Shown one piece after another: positions 1-7,729 of a stretch of 64,000 nucleotides of DNA. The notes under the pieces were generated by a model. That model saw only the letters and a program-made list of their open reading frames with translations. It had not been told where the DNA came from and did not search any database. The stretch's first letter is position 1. Each line of letters opens with the position of its first letter. A program made the position numbers and the translations under genes. Source of the stretch: an uncultured Paracoccaceae bacterium (GTDB taxonomy: Bacteria > Pseudomonadota > Alphaproteobacteria > Rhodobacterales > Rhodobacteraceae); assembly GCA_958439195.1 (NCBI GenBank), contig OY288152.1:44128-108127 (forward strand), given 5' to 3'.

Positions 1-62
1 CCGCGCAAGACAGCGGGGTCGGCCAATCGGGTAAAGTGATAAAGGGCGGCAACGGTGAGCAT
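1..62 (-). CDS. TrhO-like tRNA uridine hydroxylase, N-terminal fragment
   Basis: The minus strand from an ATG at 60-62 reads MLTVAALYHFTRLADPAVLR and runs off the left edge. This resembles the N terminus of rhodanese-type tRNA uridine(34) hydroxylases (TrhO/YceA family) of alphaproteobacteria, in which an ALYHFTRF-type strand opens the N-terminal domain. Only about 20 residues are visible, so the catalytic rhodanese cysteine cannot be checked. It is divergent from pncA, and the shared upstream region is 63-191. The ribosome-binding site is weak. The family call rests on recall of the N-terminal motif. Confidence 0.5.
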   Translation of the reverse strand, partial: MLTVAALYHFTRLADPAVLR

Positions 63-191
63 GTGCGGGGGATGCCCCGTATTCCCCGCAATTTCAAGCG
101 GCTCTCATTGACCCGCCCCGGTGACGCGCGCCATTGACGTGGGGGCGGGGGTTTCCTAGGCAGGGGACAGCCGAAAGTTGCAGGGACCACC

Positions 192-800
192 ATGCAGACC
201 GCAAACACCGCGTTGGTCGTAATCGACATCCAGAATGACTTTTGCCCCGGCGGCGCGTTGGCCGTGGCCGGGGGGGATGCGATCATCCCGCGGGTGAACG
301 GCCTGATGGCAGCGTTTCCGGTGATCGTGTTGACGCAAGACTGGCACCCGGCGACGCATTCCTCCTTTGCGTCAAACCATCCGGGCAAGGCCGCATTTGA
401 CAGCGTGACGATGCCCTATGGGCCACAAACGCTGTGGCCCGATCACTGCATTCAAGGCAGCGAAGGGGCACTATTTCATCCAGCACTGCACACCGATCCG
501 GCAGATATGATCATCCGCAAGGGATTTCGCCCCGAAATCGACAGTTATTCCGCCTTCTTCGAAAATGACCGGACAACGCCGACCGGGCTTGACGGCTATT
601 TGCGGACACGGGGGGTGACGGCGGTCACATTCGTTGGCCTTGCCACTGACTATTGCGTTGCCTATTCCGCGTTGGATGCCGCACGCCTTGGCTATGGGAC
701 GACCGTGCTATTGGACGCCTGCCGCGGGATCGACCTTGGCGGGTCATTGGCCCGGATGCTGGATGACATGCGCGCGGCCGGTGTCGCGCTGGAGGAATGA
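192..800 (+). CDS. pncA: nicotinamidase / pyrazinamidase
   Basis: A 202-residue protein of the isochorismatase-like hydrolase family, which deamidates nicotinamide to nicotinate in NAD salvage. The catalytic triad is visible as Asp12 (VVIDIQNDF), Lys110 (IIRKGF) and Cys155 (GLATDYCVAYSAL). Metal-ligand candidates are Asp50, His52 and His56 (QDWHPATH) and His85 (WPDHCIQGS). Length matches the family. The gene ends 1 bp before the GTG of pncB, the next enzyme in the pathway, so the two are almost certainly cotranscribed and probably translationally coupled. The protein looks complete and cytoplasmic. Confidence 0.95.
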   Translation: MQTANTALVVIDIQNDFCPGGALAVAGGDAIIPRVNGLMAAFPVIVLTQDWHPATHSSFASNHPGKAAFDSVTMPYGPQTLWPDHCIQGSEGALFHPALHTDPADMIIRKGFRPEIDSYSAFFENDRTTPTGLDGYLRTRGVTAVTFVGLATDYCVAYSALDAARLGYGTTVLLDACRGIDLGGSLARMLDDMRAAGVALEE

Positions 801-801
801 C

Positions 802-2091
802 GTGGTCGATATCGCCAGCCGGGTCCATAATCACAACTGGAAGATTGATCCGATCGTCAGATCGCTGATTGATACTGATTTTTACAAGCTTTTGATGTGC
901 CAGTCGATTTTCCGCAACAAGCCGGAAACGACCGTCACCTTTTCGCTGATCAACCGGTCCTCCAGCGTGCGACTGGCAGAATTGATCGACGAAGGCGAAT
1001 TGCGCGAACAACTGGATCATGTCCGGTCACTGTCATTGTCGCGGGGGGAAAGCACCTGGCTGCGCGGGAACATGTTCTATGGCAAGCGCCAGATGTTCCG
1101 CCCGGATTTCATGGAATGGTTCGAAGGCCTGCGCCTGCCCGCCTATCATCTGGAAAAGCGGGATGGCCAGTATGAGCTGACCTTTGAAGGGCAATGGCCC
1201 GAGGTGATGCTATGGGAGATTCCCGCGCTGGCGGTGCTGATGGAGCTGCGGTCGCGCGCGGTTTTGAAGGGGATGGGCAAGTTTGAATTGCAAGTCCTTT
1301 ATGCCCGCGCGATGACGCGGCTTTGGGAAAAGATTGAACTTCTAAAGGGGCTTGATACCCTGAAGATCGCGGATTTCGGAACGCGACGGCGGCATTCCTA
1401 CTTGTGGCAGGATTGGTGCGTGCAGGCGATGCAGGAAGGTCTGGGGGCAAAGTTCATCGGCACCTCGAACTGCCGCATTGCGATGATGCGGGATATCGAG
1501 GCGATTGGCACCAATGCGCATGAATTGCCGATGGTCTATTCGGCGCTGGCCGATAGTGACGCGGAATTGGCGCAGGCCCCATATCAGGTTCTGGCCGACT
1601 GGCACGAAGAACATGATGGCAATCTGCGGGTTATCCTGCCTGATACCTATGGAACCGAAGGGTTTTTGCGCAATGCGCCGGATTGGTTGACGACATGGAC
1701 CGGCATCCGCATCGATTCCGGCGATCCGGCGCAGGGCGCAGAGACGGCCATTCGCTGGTGGAAGGCCCGTGGCGAGGATCCGACACAGAAACTGGTGATC
1801 TTTTCCGATGGGCTGGACGTGGAAAAGATCGAGGAACTGCATCGCCAGTTTCACGGCAGGGTCAAGGTCAGCTTTGGCTGGGGAACCATGTTGACCAATG
1901 ATTTCCGTGGCCTGGCCGGTGATCGGCTGGCGCCGTTCAGCCTTGTTTGCAAGGCGGTTTCGGCCAATGGGCGGCCGACGGTGAAATTGTCTGACAATCC
2001 CAACAAGGCGATGGGGCCAAAGGATGAGATTGCGCGATACAAGCGGGTGTTCGGGGTTGGCGCGCAGGCAGCGCAGGATGTGACTGTATGA
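802..2091 (+). CDS. pncB: nicotinate phosphoribosyltransferase
   Basis: Converts nicotinate and PRPP to nicotinate mononucleotide, directly after PncA in NAD salvage. The N terminus carries the family signature DTDFYKLLMCQSIF, followed by FGTRRRHSYLWQDW and FIGTSN in the phosphoribosyl-binding core, and IRIDSGDP later. I place the start at GTG 802, giving 429 residues, the usual PncB length. GGAGG at 791-795 lies inside the end of pncA at a suitable distance. The open frame extends upstream to 634, but that stretch only shadows pncA. The stop abuts the stop of the convergent kinase gene with no spacer. Confidence 0.95.
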   Translation: MVDIASRVHNHNWKIDPIVRSLIDTDFYKLLMCQSIFRNKPETTVTFSLINRSSSVRLAELIDEGELREQLDHVRSLSLSRGESTWLRGNMFYGKRQMFRPDFMEWFEGLRLPAYHLEKRDGQYELTFEGQWPEVMLWEIPALAVLMELRSRAVLKGMGKFELQVLYARAMTRLWEKIELLKGLDTLKIADFGTRRRHSYLWQDWCVQAMQEGLGAKFIGTSNCRIAMMRDIEAIGTNAHELPMVYSALADSDAELAQAPYQVLADWHEEHDGNLRVILPDTYGTEGFLRNAPDWLTTWTGIRIDSGDPAQGAETAIRWWKARGEDPTQKLVIFSDGLDVEKIEELHRQFHGRVKVSFGWGTMLTNDFRGLAGDRLAPFSLVCKAVSANGRPTVKLSDNPNKAMGPKDEIARYKRVFGVGAQAAQDVTV

Positions 2092-3042
2092 TCACCCCAG
2101 AACGCGCCTGACGCACATGACTGCGCGGGCGAGGTGACTGTGATGGATCGGGTCATCCGGGGCAAGACGCGGCATCGTCCAACCGACCGATGCCAAGATG
2201 CGGGCCATAGTGAATAGTTCCACCATTTCAATGTCTTGCGTACCGTAGCCTGCCATCAGCGCATCACGCAGATCGTCGCGGGCAGGTTCGTATTGGTTCT
2301 GTGACAACACGGTTCCAAGGTCATAAAGGCGAAAGCCGAAGCCGCTGTCATCAAAGTCGATCAATGCCAGACCTGCATCGCTTTGGAGCACGTTTTCGCG
2401 CAAGACATCGGCATGGATCAGACCCGCATCGCCGCCCGCAGCGGCATATCGGGGCAATTCTGCGCGTAACGCATCCCGTGCCGCGACCAGTGCAGCACGC
2501 TGTGCAGCATTTGTATGCACATGGTCCCAGAAACGGCCCCAGAACGGCGTCTCACCCACCAGCCCGTCGGCATCCCATTTCGGACGGGTGAACCACGCAG
2601 GCAGGACCAGTTCATCGCTTGCATGGTGGAGGCGGCGCAGAAGCTGCCCCAACCGGAAATGCCGGTCGATCTGCACTAAGACGGGTTCGGCAAAGGGCAC
2701 CCCTGCCTCGCCCAGCGCCGGGCCATTGATCCAGGCCACGGCGCTGGCTATGCGACCGTTCGACAATACCTTCAGCACCTGTCCGGCACATGTGGCCACC
2801 GGGGCCGGCACCGGCAGATCGCGCGACGCAAGTTCGGCGCACCACCAGAGTTCGGACCTGATCGCCGCTTCGCCTTGATAGCCGGGCCGATGCAGGCGCA
2901 GCGCCGCAGGATCGCCGGAGGGAAGCGCAATTTCGAAAACCGCGTTTTCGCGTGCCGTGATCAGACGGACAGGGCGGGCATTCCAAAGCGCCGCCGCCTC
3001 GGTCGCGGCGGCCATCAATGCGTGATCAATCATCGTCACCAT
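2092..3042 (-). CDS. aminoglycoside phosphotransferase-like small-molecule kinase
   Basis: A 316-residue protein of the APH/choline kinase/homoserine kinase-like fold. The catalytic loop is LIHADVLRENVL (Asp as base, Asn as Mg ligand), and IDFDDSGFG supplies the second metal Asp (DFG-like). The N-terminal lobe contains NAVFEIALPSGDPAALRLHR, which fits the nucleotide-binding strands. The substrate is unknown; relatives phosphorylate homoserine, choline, protein Ser/Thr (SrkA) or aminoglycosides. Its first 17 bp overlap the 3' end of arfB, so the two form an operon. ATG 3042 is chosen, with a second in-frame ATG at 3033. Nothing in the context suggests an antibiotic resistance role. Confidence 0.8.
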   Translation of the reverse strand: MVTMIDHALMAAATEAAALWNARPVRLITARENAVFEIALPSGDPAALRLHRPGYQGEAAIRSELWWCAELASRDLPVPAPVATCAGQVLKVLSNGRIASAVAWINGPALGEAGVPFAEPVLVQIDRHFRLGQLLRRLHHASDELVLPAWFTRPKWDADGLVGETPFWGRFWDHVHTNAAQRAALVAARDALRAELPRYAAAGGDAGLIHADVLRENVLQSDAGLALIDFDDSGFGFRLYDLGTVLSQNQYEPARDDLRDALMAGYGTQDIEMVELFTMARILASVGWTMPRLAPDDPIHHSHLARAVMCVRRVLG

Positions 3043-3451
3043 CGACCTTGCCGCGCAGGGATTTCACCTCACCCCGCACCGATTTTGCGGCAAGGCGGCG
3101 GCGTTGGCTGCCCAAGGTCGGCTTTGTGGCGATGCGGCGTTTCGGCACGACCAGTGCCTGACGGATAAGGTCGGCCAACCTGTCACGCGCAATTTCACGG
3201 TTGCGGGCTTGCGACCGCGTGTCATCCACCTGAATGACAATGGCGCCTTCGGTCGTCCATTTCCGCCCGGCCAAGCGTTTCAGCCGCGCCTTTACCGAAG
3301 CGGGAAGATGTGGCGAACGCTCTGCCTCGAACCGCAACTCGACGGCGGTAGACACCTTGTTCACATTCTGGCCACCCGGCCCGGAAGCGCGCATGAACTG
3401 TTCGGTCAGTTCCCAATCGGCGATGGTGATGGTCTGGTTGATGAAAAGCAT
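3026..3451 (-). CDS. arfB: alternative ribosome-rescue peptidyl-tRNA hydrolase ArfB (YaeJ family)
   Basis: A 141-residue class I release-factor-like hydrolase that frees peptides from ribosomes stalled on non-stop mRNA. The catalytic GGQ lies in the motif RASGPGGQNVNKVSTAVEL near the N terminus. The C terminus is a basic tail (KRRIATKPTLGSQRRRLAAK) that in this family inserts into the empty mRNA channel. There is no codon-recognition domain, which separates it from RF1/RF2. The frame is open to a TTG at 3478, but ATG 3451 (MLFINQTITI) matches the family start. It overlaps the downstream kinase gene by 17 bp. A 12-bp hairpin and a tiny ORF lie just upstream. Confidence 0.93.
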   Translation of the reverse strand: MLFINQTITIADWELTEQFMRASGPGGQNVNKVSTAVELRFEAERSPHLPASVKARLKRLAGRKWTTEGAIVIQVDDTRSQARNREIARDRLADLIRQALVVPKRRIATKPTLGSQRRRLAAKSVRGEVKSLRGKVDGDDD

Positions 3452-3480
3452 GGCGGTGCTTTGCGTGGTGGCTGACAAGA

Positions 3481-3509
3481 GAAAGGGTCGCCTGCGCGGC
3501 GACCCTTTC
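3481..3509 (-). terminator. strong hairpin between the tiny ORF and arfB (terminator or attenuator)
   Basis: Positions 3481-3492 and 3498-3509 form a perfect 12-bp stem (GAAAGGGTCGCC and its complement) with a 5-base loop. On the minus strand the stem is followed by a modestly T-rich TCTCTTGTC. It sits 30 bp upstream of the arfB ATG and about 70 bp after the stop of the tiny ORF, so it could end a short transcript or attenuate read-through into arfB. Confidence 0.65.
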
Positions 3510-3579
3510 CGAGATCCAAGGAGATGGGCCAGTTAGGTTTCAAGCCCAATCAAGTAGTTTGTCGACCGAGGGGCTGCCC

Positions 3580-3636
3580 TCAGAAAACACTCCCCCTGAC
3601 TGTCCCGACACCTATCTCCAATGTAGCTCTAGACAC
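3580..3636 (-). CDS. tiny ORF (18 codons) with perfect extended Shine-Dalgarno
   Basis: From GTG 3634-3636 the minus strand encodes the 18-residue peptide MSRATLEIGVGTVRGSVF before a TGA. It is supported by an exceptional ribosome-binding site at 3637-3652 with 7 bases between GGAGG and the GTG, and by a consensus -35 box further upstream. A strong hairpin follows. The layout (promoter, strong SD, very short ORF, hairpin, arfB) resembles a leader-peptide or small-transcript gene. I do not recognise the peptide. Whether the peptide or the RNA is functional is inference. Confidence 0.5.
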   Translation of the reverse strand: MSRATLEIGVGTVRGSVF

Positions 3637-3652
3637 TGGATCACCTCCTTTC
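3637..3652 (-). promoter_or_regulatory. extended Shine-Dalgarno complementary to the 16S rRNA 3' tail
   Basis: The minus strand reads GAAAGGAGGTGATCCA, a contiguous complement of the conserved alphaproteobacterial 16S 3' end (TGGATCACCTCCTTTC). The match extends one more base (G at 3636) to 17. Ordinary genes in this window carry 4-6 matching bases, so this is far beyond normal. Confidence 0.75.
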
Positions 3653-3672
3653 AAATGGGTTGTTCGTAGGGC

Positions 3673-3701
3673 AAAGTTGACACAGATTTTGTGTTTGTCA
3701 A
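3673..3701 (-). promoter_or_regulatory. candidate promoter and dyad for the tiny ORF
   Basis: On the minus strand a consensus -35 box TTGACA (3701-3696) is followed, after 17 bases, by AACTTT (3678-3673), a poor -10. The same DNA at 3677-3701 is an imperfect 25-bp dyad with perfect 6-bp arms, TTGACA and TGTCAA, and a few symmetric inner bases, so a repressor or activator site could overlap the promoter. Confidence 0.4.
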
Positions 3702-3707
3702 AAGAAA

Positions 3708-4331
3708 TTACGCAACCCTTGTGCCAATCCTGCGGATGGCAAGGCGGAACGGCAACAGCGCGATCAGGTCGACGGCGATCTTGACCAGCCAGTCTGCGAC
3801 CGCCAGCGAAACCCAGAAAGGGACGGTAAATCCGACACCCAACAGCGCCATCGGCTCTGCCGCCCATGACACATCATTGCCCGGTTCGATGAAGCTGAGC
3901 GAAGCCGAAAAGGCGAAGGTGAAGAACAGTGCCGTATCCAGCGTGGACCCGGCAAAGGTGGATATGAAGGGTGCCTTCCACCAAGCTTTCTGGCGAAGGC
4001 GATCAAAGATCAGGATGTCGAGAAGTTGCGCCAAGAGGAACGCGATGCCCGATCCGATGGCCACGCGCAGCGTGACCAGTGGGCCGAATTCACCCAAGAT
4101 CTGCGTGCCGATGGCCGAACAGGCAAGCCCAGTGACAAACCCGGCATAGACCACGCGGCGCGCCGCTGCCGGCCCTTCGATCCGGTTAACGATGTCGGAC
4201 ACAAGGAAGGCCAGAGGATAGGTGAAGGCACCCCATGTCAGCCAGGTGCCGATCGGGTGTTGCACAAGGATGTTCGAGGCCACAACAACGATGGCCATGG
4301 CGAGAACGCCAAAAAGCGAAAAGCGGGTCAT
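3708..4331 (-). CDS. yhhQ: queuosine precursor transporter (YhhQ/VUT family)
   Basis: A 207-residue inner-membrane protein with about six hydrophobic segments. Family features include FTYPLAFLVSDIVNRIEG near the N terminus, the central GSGIAFLLAQLLDILIFDRLR and FISTFAGSTLDTALFFTFAF. COG1738 members import preQ0/preQ1 for queuosine synthesis. ATG 4331 (MTRFSLFGV) is chosen because the longer open frame to 4427 adds an unrelated proline- and arginine-rich stretch. No preQ1 riboswitch could be recognised by eye in the 103 bp upstream, which contain GC-rich inverted repeats. It is a stand-alone gene on the same strand as the genes around it. Confidence 0.9.
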   Translation of the reverse strand: MTRFSLFGVLAMAIVVVASNILVQHPIGTWLTWGAFTYPLAFLVSDIVNRIEGPAAARRVVYAGFVTGLACSAIGTQILGEFGPLVTLRVAIGSGIAFLLAQLLDILIFDRLRQKAWWKAPFISTFAGSTLDTALFFTFAFSASLSFIEPGNDVSWAAEPMALLGVGFTVPFWVSLAVADWLVKIAVDLIALLPFRLAIRRIGTRVA

Positions 4332-4434
4332 GTCAGTTATTCCGTTTTGACAAGGTCGCGGAGACTTGGCCCCCCGCGCACCGGGGGACGCGCGCCCCCT
4401 ACGCCCGTGCTGCGCGCATGTCAACAATGGCGGG

Positions 4435-5331
4435 TCAGCGGGTCAGGCTGTATTCGACGATTTCGGTGGTCTGAAAGAATTTGAAGTTGTCGTCTGAAAC
4501 CATCGTCAGGCGGATCGCCCCAGTGCCATCCTGCCAGACGGACAGACCTTCAAGGTTGTCATGCTGGCCGATGCCGGTTTCCAACTCCGTGCGTTCATCG
4601 GACAGGGTGGTATCCGATACGGCAAAACTGCGCACGCGGCTGGAGAAACCGGCAAAGCCGTGAAGTTCCCGTTCAAGCAGGTAAAAGCGGCTATCAGGGC
4701 CGAAATCGGCCGCCACGGGCAGATAGCCACCATCCCGGCGCAGCGCGAAAGGCTGGTCCCATGCGCCATTGCGAAAGCGCCAGACCGGAAAGGGGCGGGT
4801 CATTTCGCCAGACCGTTCCGGCAGGGTATAAAGCGTTCCATCCGGGCCAATGGCCAGCGCCTCGAGCGCCGAATTGCGTTGCAGGCGGGCAAATTCCGGC
4901 GGCGTTGGCAGGTTGGTGGCCGGGCCGTCGATGGCAGCATAGCGCAGCACGCGGGCGACGCCTTCGAACGACACATAGGCCGTGCCGTCCGTGGCGATGG
5001 CCAACCCTTCGGAATCATTGCGTCGTTTTTCCAGCGGCTCTTCGCCTTTGCCACGCAGCAGGTTGGCCGGATCGGCAACAATGTCGGTGATATGTCCGTT
5101 GCCATCGCGCAAGATGGTGGCGCGGGTAAAGGCACCCCGATCGGATACTGCGACAAAGGACAGCCCGTCATCCGTCAGTTCGATGGCCGAAAACCCACCG
5201 AAAAGATCATCATCCATCTGCCAGGAAAACGCGCTTATGAAGCCTGGGGGAAGGGTTTGGCTGGCACTGCCCTGAAGGCCAAGACCCAGGAACACCCCCG
5301 CCGTCAGGGCGCGGAGAGGACGTTTCGGCAT
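4435..5331 (-). CDS. exported phytase-like esterase-fold protein
   Basis: A 298-residue protein with an N-terminal signal peptide (PLRALTAGVFLGLGLQGSAS), cleaved around residue 24. The body contains repeated propeller-like strands: FGGFSAIELTDDGLSFVAVSD, NDSEGLAIATDGTAYVSFEG, SALEALAIGPDGTLYTLPE and QHDNLEGLSVW. This pattern typifies the 'esterase-like activity of phytase' family, whose true substrates are mostly unknown. Its start overlaps the 3' end of mepA by 28 bp, so it is the last gene of the three-gene operon running from 7561 down to 4435. Periplasmic location is inferred from the signal peptide. Confidence 0.85.
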   Translation of the reverse strand: MPKRPLRALTAGVFLGLGLQGSASQTLPPGFISAFSWQMDDDLFGGFSAIELTDDGLSFVAVSDRGAFTRATILRDGNGHITDIVADPANLLRGKGEEPLEKRRNDSEGLAIATDGTAYVSFEGVARVLRYAAIDGPATNLPTPPEFARLQRNSALEALAIGPDGTLYTLPERSGEMTRPFPVWRFRNGAWDQPFALRRDGGYLPVAADFGPDSRFYLLERELHGFAGFSSRVRSFAVSDTTLSDERTELETGIGQHDNLEGLSVWQDGTGAIRLTMVSDDNFKFFQTTEIVEYSLTR

Positions 5332-6194
5332 TGTCTGGGCAGATCGGCAAGGGTGTAATCCCGAGCGCCACGCTGGCGGGGAACGGGTTTGGCATTGGGG
5401 TCGGGCTTGGGGTTGAAATAGTCATCCGACACCCACCACATCAGCGTATCGTCACATCCATCGCCGCCATTCGACAGATCCTCGACGCTGGGTTTTTGCG
5501 TTTCGCAATGCCGCGCGCCGCGTGGGCATTTTAGGCGGACGTGGAAATGGGTGTCGTGGCCTTGAACGGGGCGGATCTTTTGCAGCCATTTGCGGTCTGC
5601 CCGCGTGGCGGTGCGGCACATTTCGATTTTCACAGCGGCAGCAACGAAGATACGGTCGACACGGCCATCGGACGCCGCCGCCTTGAGCAGGGCGTGATGC
5701 CGGGGCGTCCAGTTTTCGGTGACGCTGCGCTGATCGGCCGAACGAACGGGGATGGAGGAAATCTCCTCACGGTCGGCACGGCTGAGATCCAGTCGGCGGG
5801 GCGGAAGCATCCAGATATCAGCATCCAGCCCGATCTGGTGGCTGGCATGGCCGCTGGTCATGGGGCCGCCACGCGGTTGGCTGATGTCGCCGATATAAAG
5901 ACCCGCCCAACCGATCTGGCGTGCGGCCTGGCTAAGTTCGACAAGGTAGTCGATCATCACCGGATGGCCCCAGTTGCGGTTGCGCGACAGGCGCATGGCC
6001 TGCCATGTGGGGCCGGTTTCGGGCAGTTGGACAAGGCCATCAGCGCAGCCCTTGGCATAGCTGCCATAGGGCATGGGACGGTCTGCCGACGGGGTGGTTT
6101 GCGCGCCGAACAACTGGTTCGCCTTGGTCTGGGCCTGCACGGGGGCCACGATGGCCAGTGCCAAAACCAAACCTGCCAGCAGCTTGACTATCAT
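5304..6194 (-). CDS. mepA: penicillin-insensitive murein endopeptidase
   Basis: A 296-residue periplasmic LAS-type zinc peptidase that cleaves D-Ala-meso-DAP crosslinks in peptidoglycan. The signal peptide is residues 1-21 (VKLLAGLVLALAIVAPVQAQ). The zinc motif GHASHQIGLDADIWMLP gives the His and Asp ligands, and HDTHFHVRLKCP gives the later His-x-His. Paired cysteines (CADG, KCPRGARHC, GDGCDD) fit the disulfides of MepA. The start overlaps the stop of the upstream UMF1-type transporter by 4 bp (ATGA), showing translational coupling. Confidence 0.93.
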   Translation of the reverse strand: MIVKLLAGLVLALAIVAPVQAQTKANQLFGAQTTPSADRPMPYGSYAKGCADGLVQLPETGPTWQAMRLSRNRNWGHPVMIDYLVELSQAARQIGWAGLYIGDISQPRGGPMTSGHASHQIGLDADIWMLPPRRLDLSRADREEISSIPVRSADQRSVTENWTPRHHALLKAAASDGRVDRIFVAAAVKIEMCRTATRADRKWLQKIRPVQGHDTHFHVRLKCPRGARHCETQKPSVEDLSNGGDGCDDTLMWWVSDDYFNPKPDPNAKPVPRQRGARDYTLADLPRQCRNVLSAP

Positions 6195-7561
6195 GCCTGT
6201 TCACCCCTTGCCCGGACGAAGAATAGCAGAACAAGGCCGATCAGGAACATCACGATCAGCGGAGAGATGCCAATGCGCTGTGATCCGCTGGCCGCGGTGA
6301 CAAGGGCGATGAGCGCGGGGGAAATGAAGCTGGCGACCTTGCCGGACAGGGCATAGAGGCCGAAGGCTTCGGTCGCGCGGTCAGGCGTGGTGTGGCGGAC
6401 CATGAGGGTGCGACTGGCGGCCTGCAACGCCCCGCCTGCCGCGCCGATCAGCGCACCGCAGGCAAAGAATATCTGGTCAGAGGTGCCGCTGACCGGATCA
6501 AGCGGGATGCCCCACAGGCTTTCGCGGGTCATGCCCACGATGATGATGCAGACGAAGATCAGCACCACGATACAAAAGGCGATCACCGGCTTGGGTCCAT
6601 AGCGGCGGTCGGCCTTGCCGCCGATCCATGAGGCGATCATCGCGGTAACCGCCCCCACCACGCCAAAGACGCCGATCTGGGTGATTTCCCAGCCCAGCAC
6701 GCCAGATGCATAGACGCCGCCAAAGCCGTAAAGCGCGTTGAGCGCGTCGCGGTAGAACAGGGACGATGCAAGGTAGGCAGACAGGCTCCCACGATAGCGG
6801 AGCGAGGCAAGCAGGTCACGCAGGCTAGAGAAGGCCGCCGCAAGGTTCAGCGGGCGGCGTTCGGTGTGGGGTTCCTTTACCCACAGGAAAAAGGGGATCA
6901 TGAACACCAGATACCAGATGGCGGTGAACGGCCCGACGGCTCGGGTGCCTTCGCGGGCCTCTGGGTCCAGGCCGAACATCGGATCAAACCCGATGAGGGT
7001 TTTGCCCGTTGCGCTGTTTTCGGCAAACAGCGCCAGCATGATGGCCAGCGCCAGCACCCCGCCCAGATAGCCAAAGGCAAAGCCTGACCCGCTGACCGCG
7101 CCAAGATCATCATGATCGGTCAGGCTGGGCATCAGCGCGTTGGTGAAGATGGTGGCAAATTCCATCCCGATGAAGCCGATCCCAAAGAACACCACCGCCC
7201 AGATCAGATTGTCGCCCCCCGGCGCGATGAACCAAAGGGCATACGAACCTGCGATATAGAAAAAGGAAAAGAACCATATCCAGACCAGGCGGCGCCCCGT
7301 GCTGTCGGCGATGGCACCAAGGATGGGGGCGCAAATGGCGATGAGGATCGAGGCAATGGCAAGCCCGGCACCCCAATAGGTTTGCGCCGCAGCCCCGGCG
7401 GCATCGGCATCCAGCCCCTGCCCCATGTAATAGCCGCGCGCGATTTCCGCGAAATACGGGCCAAAGATGAAGGTCAGAAGCAAAGTGTTGTAGGGCTGGC
7501 TTGCCCAGTCGAAAAAGAACCAGCCCCAGATGCGCCGTTTCGCGCTGACTGCAATCGCCAT
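6191..7561 (-). CDS. UMF1/Atg22-like major facilitator transporter
   Basis: A 456-residue polytopic inner-membrane protein with about 12 hydrophobic segments. The start RRIWGWFFFDWASQPYNTLL is the signature of the UMF1 (Atg22-like) branch of the MFS. MFS-type loops appear at GAIADSTGRRLVWIW and GGKADRRYGPKPVI. The substrate is unknown; yeast Atg22 exports vacuolar amino acids. Being first in an operon with a murein endopeptidase suggests, but does not show, a role in muropeptide or amino-acid recovery. The ATG at 7561 gives the expected N terminus right before the first membrane segment. Confidence 0.9.
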   Translation of the reverse strand: MAIAVSAKRRIWGWFFFDWASQPYNTLLLTFIFGPYFAEIARGYYMGQGLDADAAGAAAQTYWGAGLAIASILIAICAPILGAIADSTGRRLVWIWFFSFFYIAGSYALWFIAPGGDNLIWAVVFFGIGFIGMEFATIFTNALMPSLTDHDDLGAVSGSGFAFGYLGGVLALAIMLALFAENSATGKTLIGFDPMFGLDPEAREGTRAVGPFTAIWYLVFMIPFFLWVKEPHTERRPLNLAAAFSSLRDLLASLRYRGSLSAYLASSLFYRDALNALYGFGGVYASGVLGWEITQIGVFGVVGAVTAMIASWIGGKADRRYGPKPVIAFCIVVLIFVCIIIVGMTRESLWGIPLDPVSGTSDQIFFACGALIGAAGGALQAASRTLMVRHTTPDRATEAFGLYALSGKVASFISPALIALVTAASGSQRIGISPLIVMFLIGLVLLFFVRARGEQA

Positions 7562-7690
7562 TCTTACACCTTGACCATTCGGACCTGATGCAGAGTGAAT
7601 CGTGAAATCCGACTGTGCGCAAGCGATGGCTTTGAACCGGTCAGGCTTTTTGGCGGTTGTGCCACTTTGTCAGATTGGATGAGCCGGGCA

Positions 7691-7729
7691 CCAGTTCAGT
7701 GGGCCAGTTCAGCAGGCCAGTTCAGCGGG
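7691..7729. repeat. three tandem 13-bp repeats at the end of the thioesterase gene
   Basis: Three adjacent copies, ccagttcagtggg (7691-7703), ccagttcagcagg (7704-7716) and ccagttcagcggg (7717-7729). The stop codon of the minus-strand thioesterase gene (7722-7724) falls inside the third unit, so two copies lie just past the gene. Confidence 0.8.

Noticed and set aside
2092..3042. Aminoglycoside resistance gene
   Set aside because: Only the fold is shared; the operon with arfB and the chromosomal setting give no support for drug modification.
3637..3653. Match to the 3' end of 16S rRNA on the plus strand
   Set aside because: Only the last 16-17 bases match and nothing upstream on that strand resembles 16S; on the opposite strand it makes a perfectly placed Shine-Dalgarno, so it is not an rRNA remnant.
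4332..4434. preQ1 riboswitch ahead of yhhQ
   Set aside because: The upstream stretch is dominated by GC-rich inverted repeats and I could not match the conserved preQ1 pseudoknot by eye.
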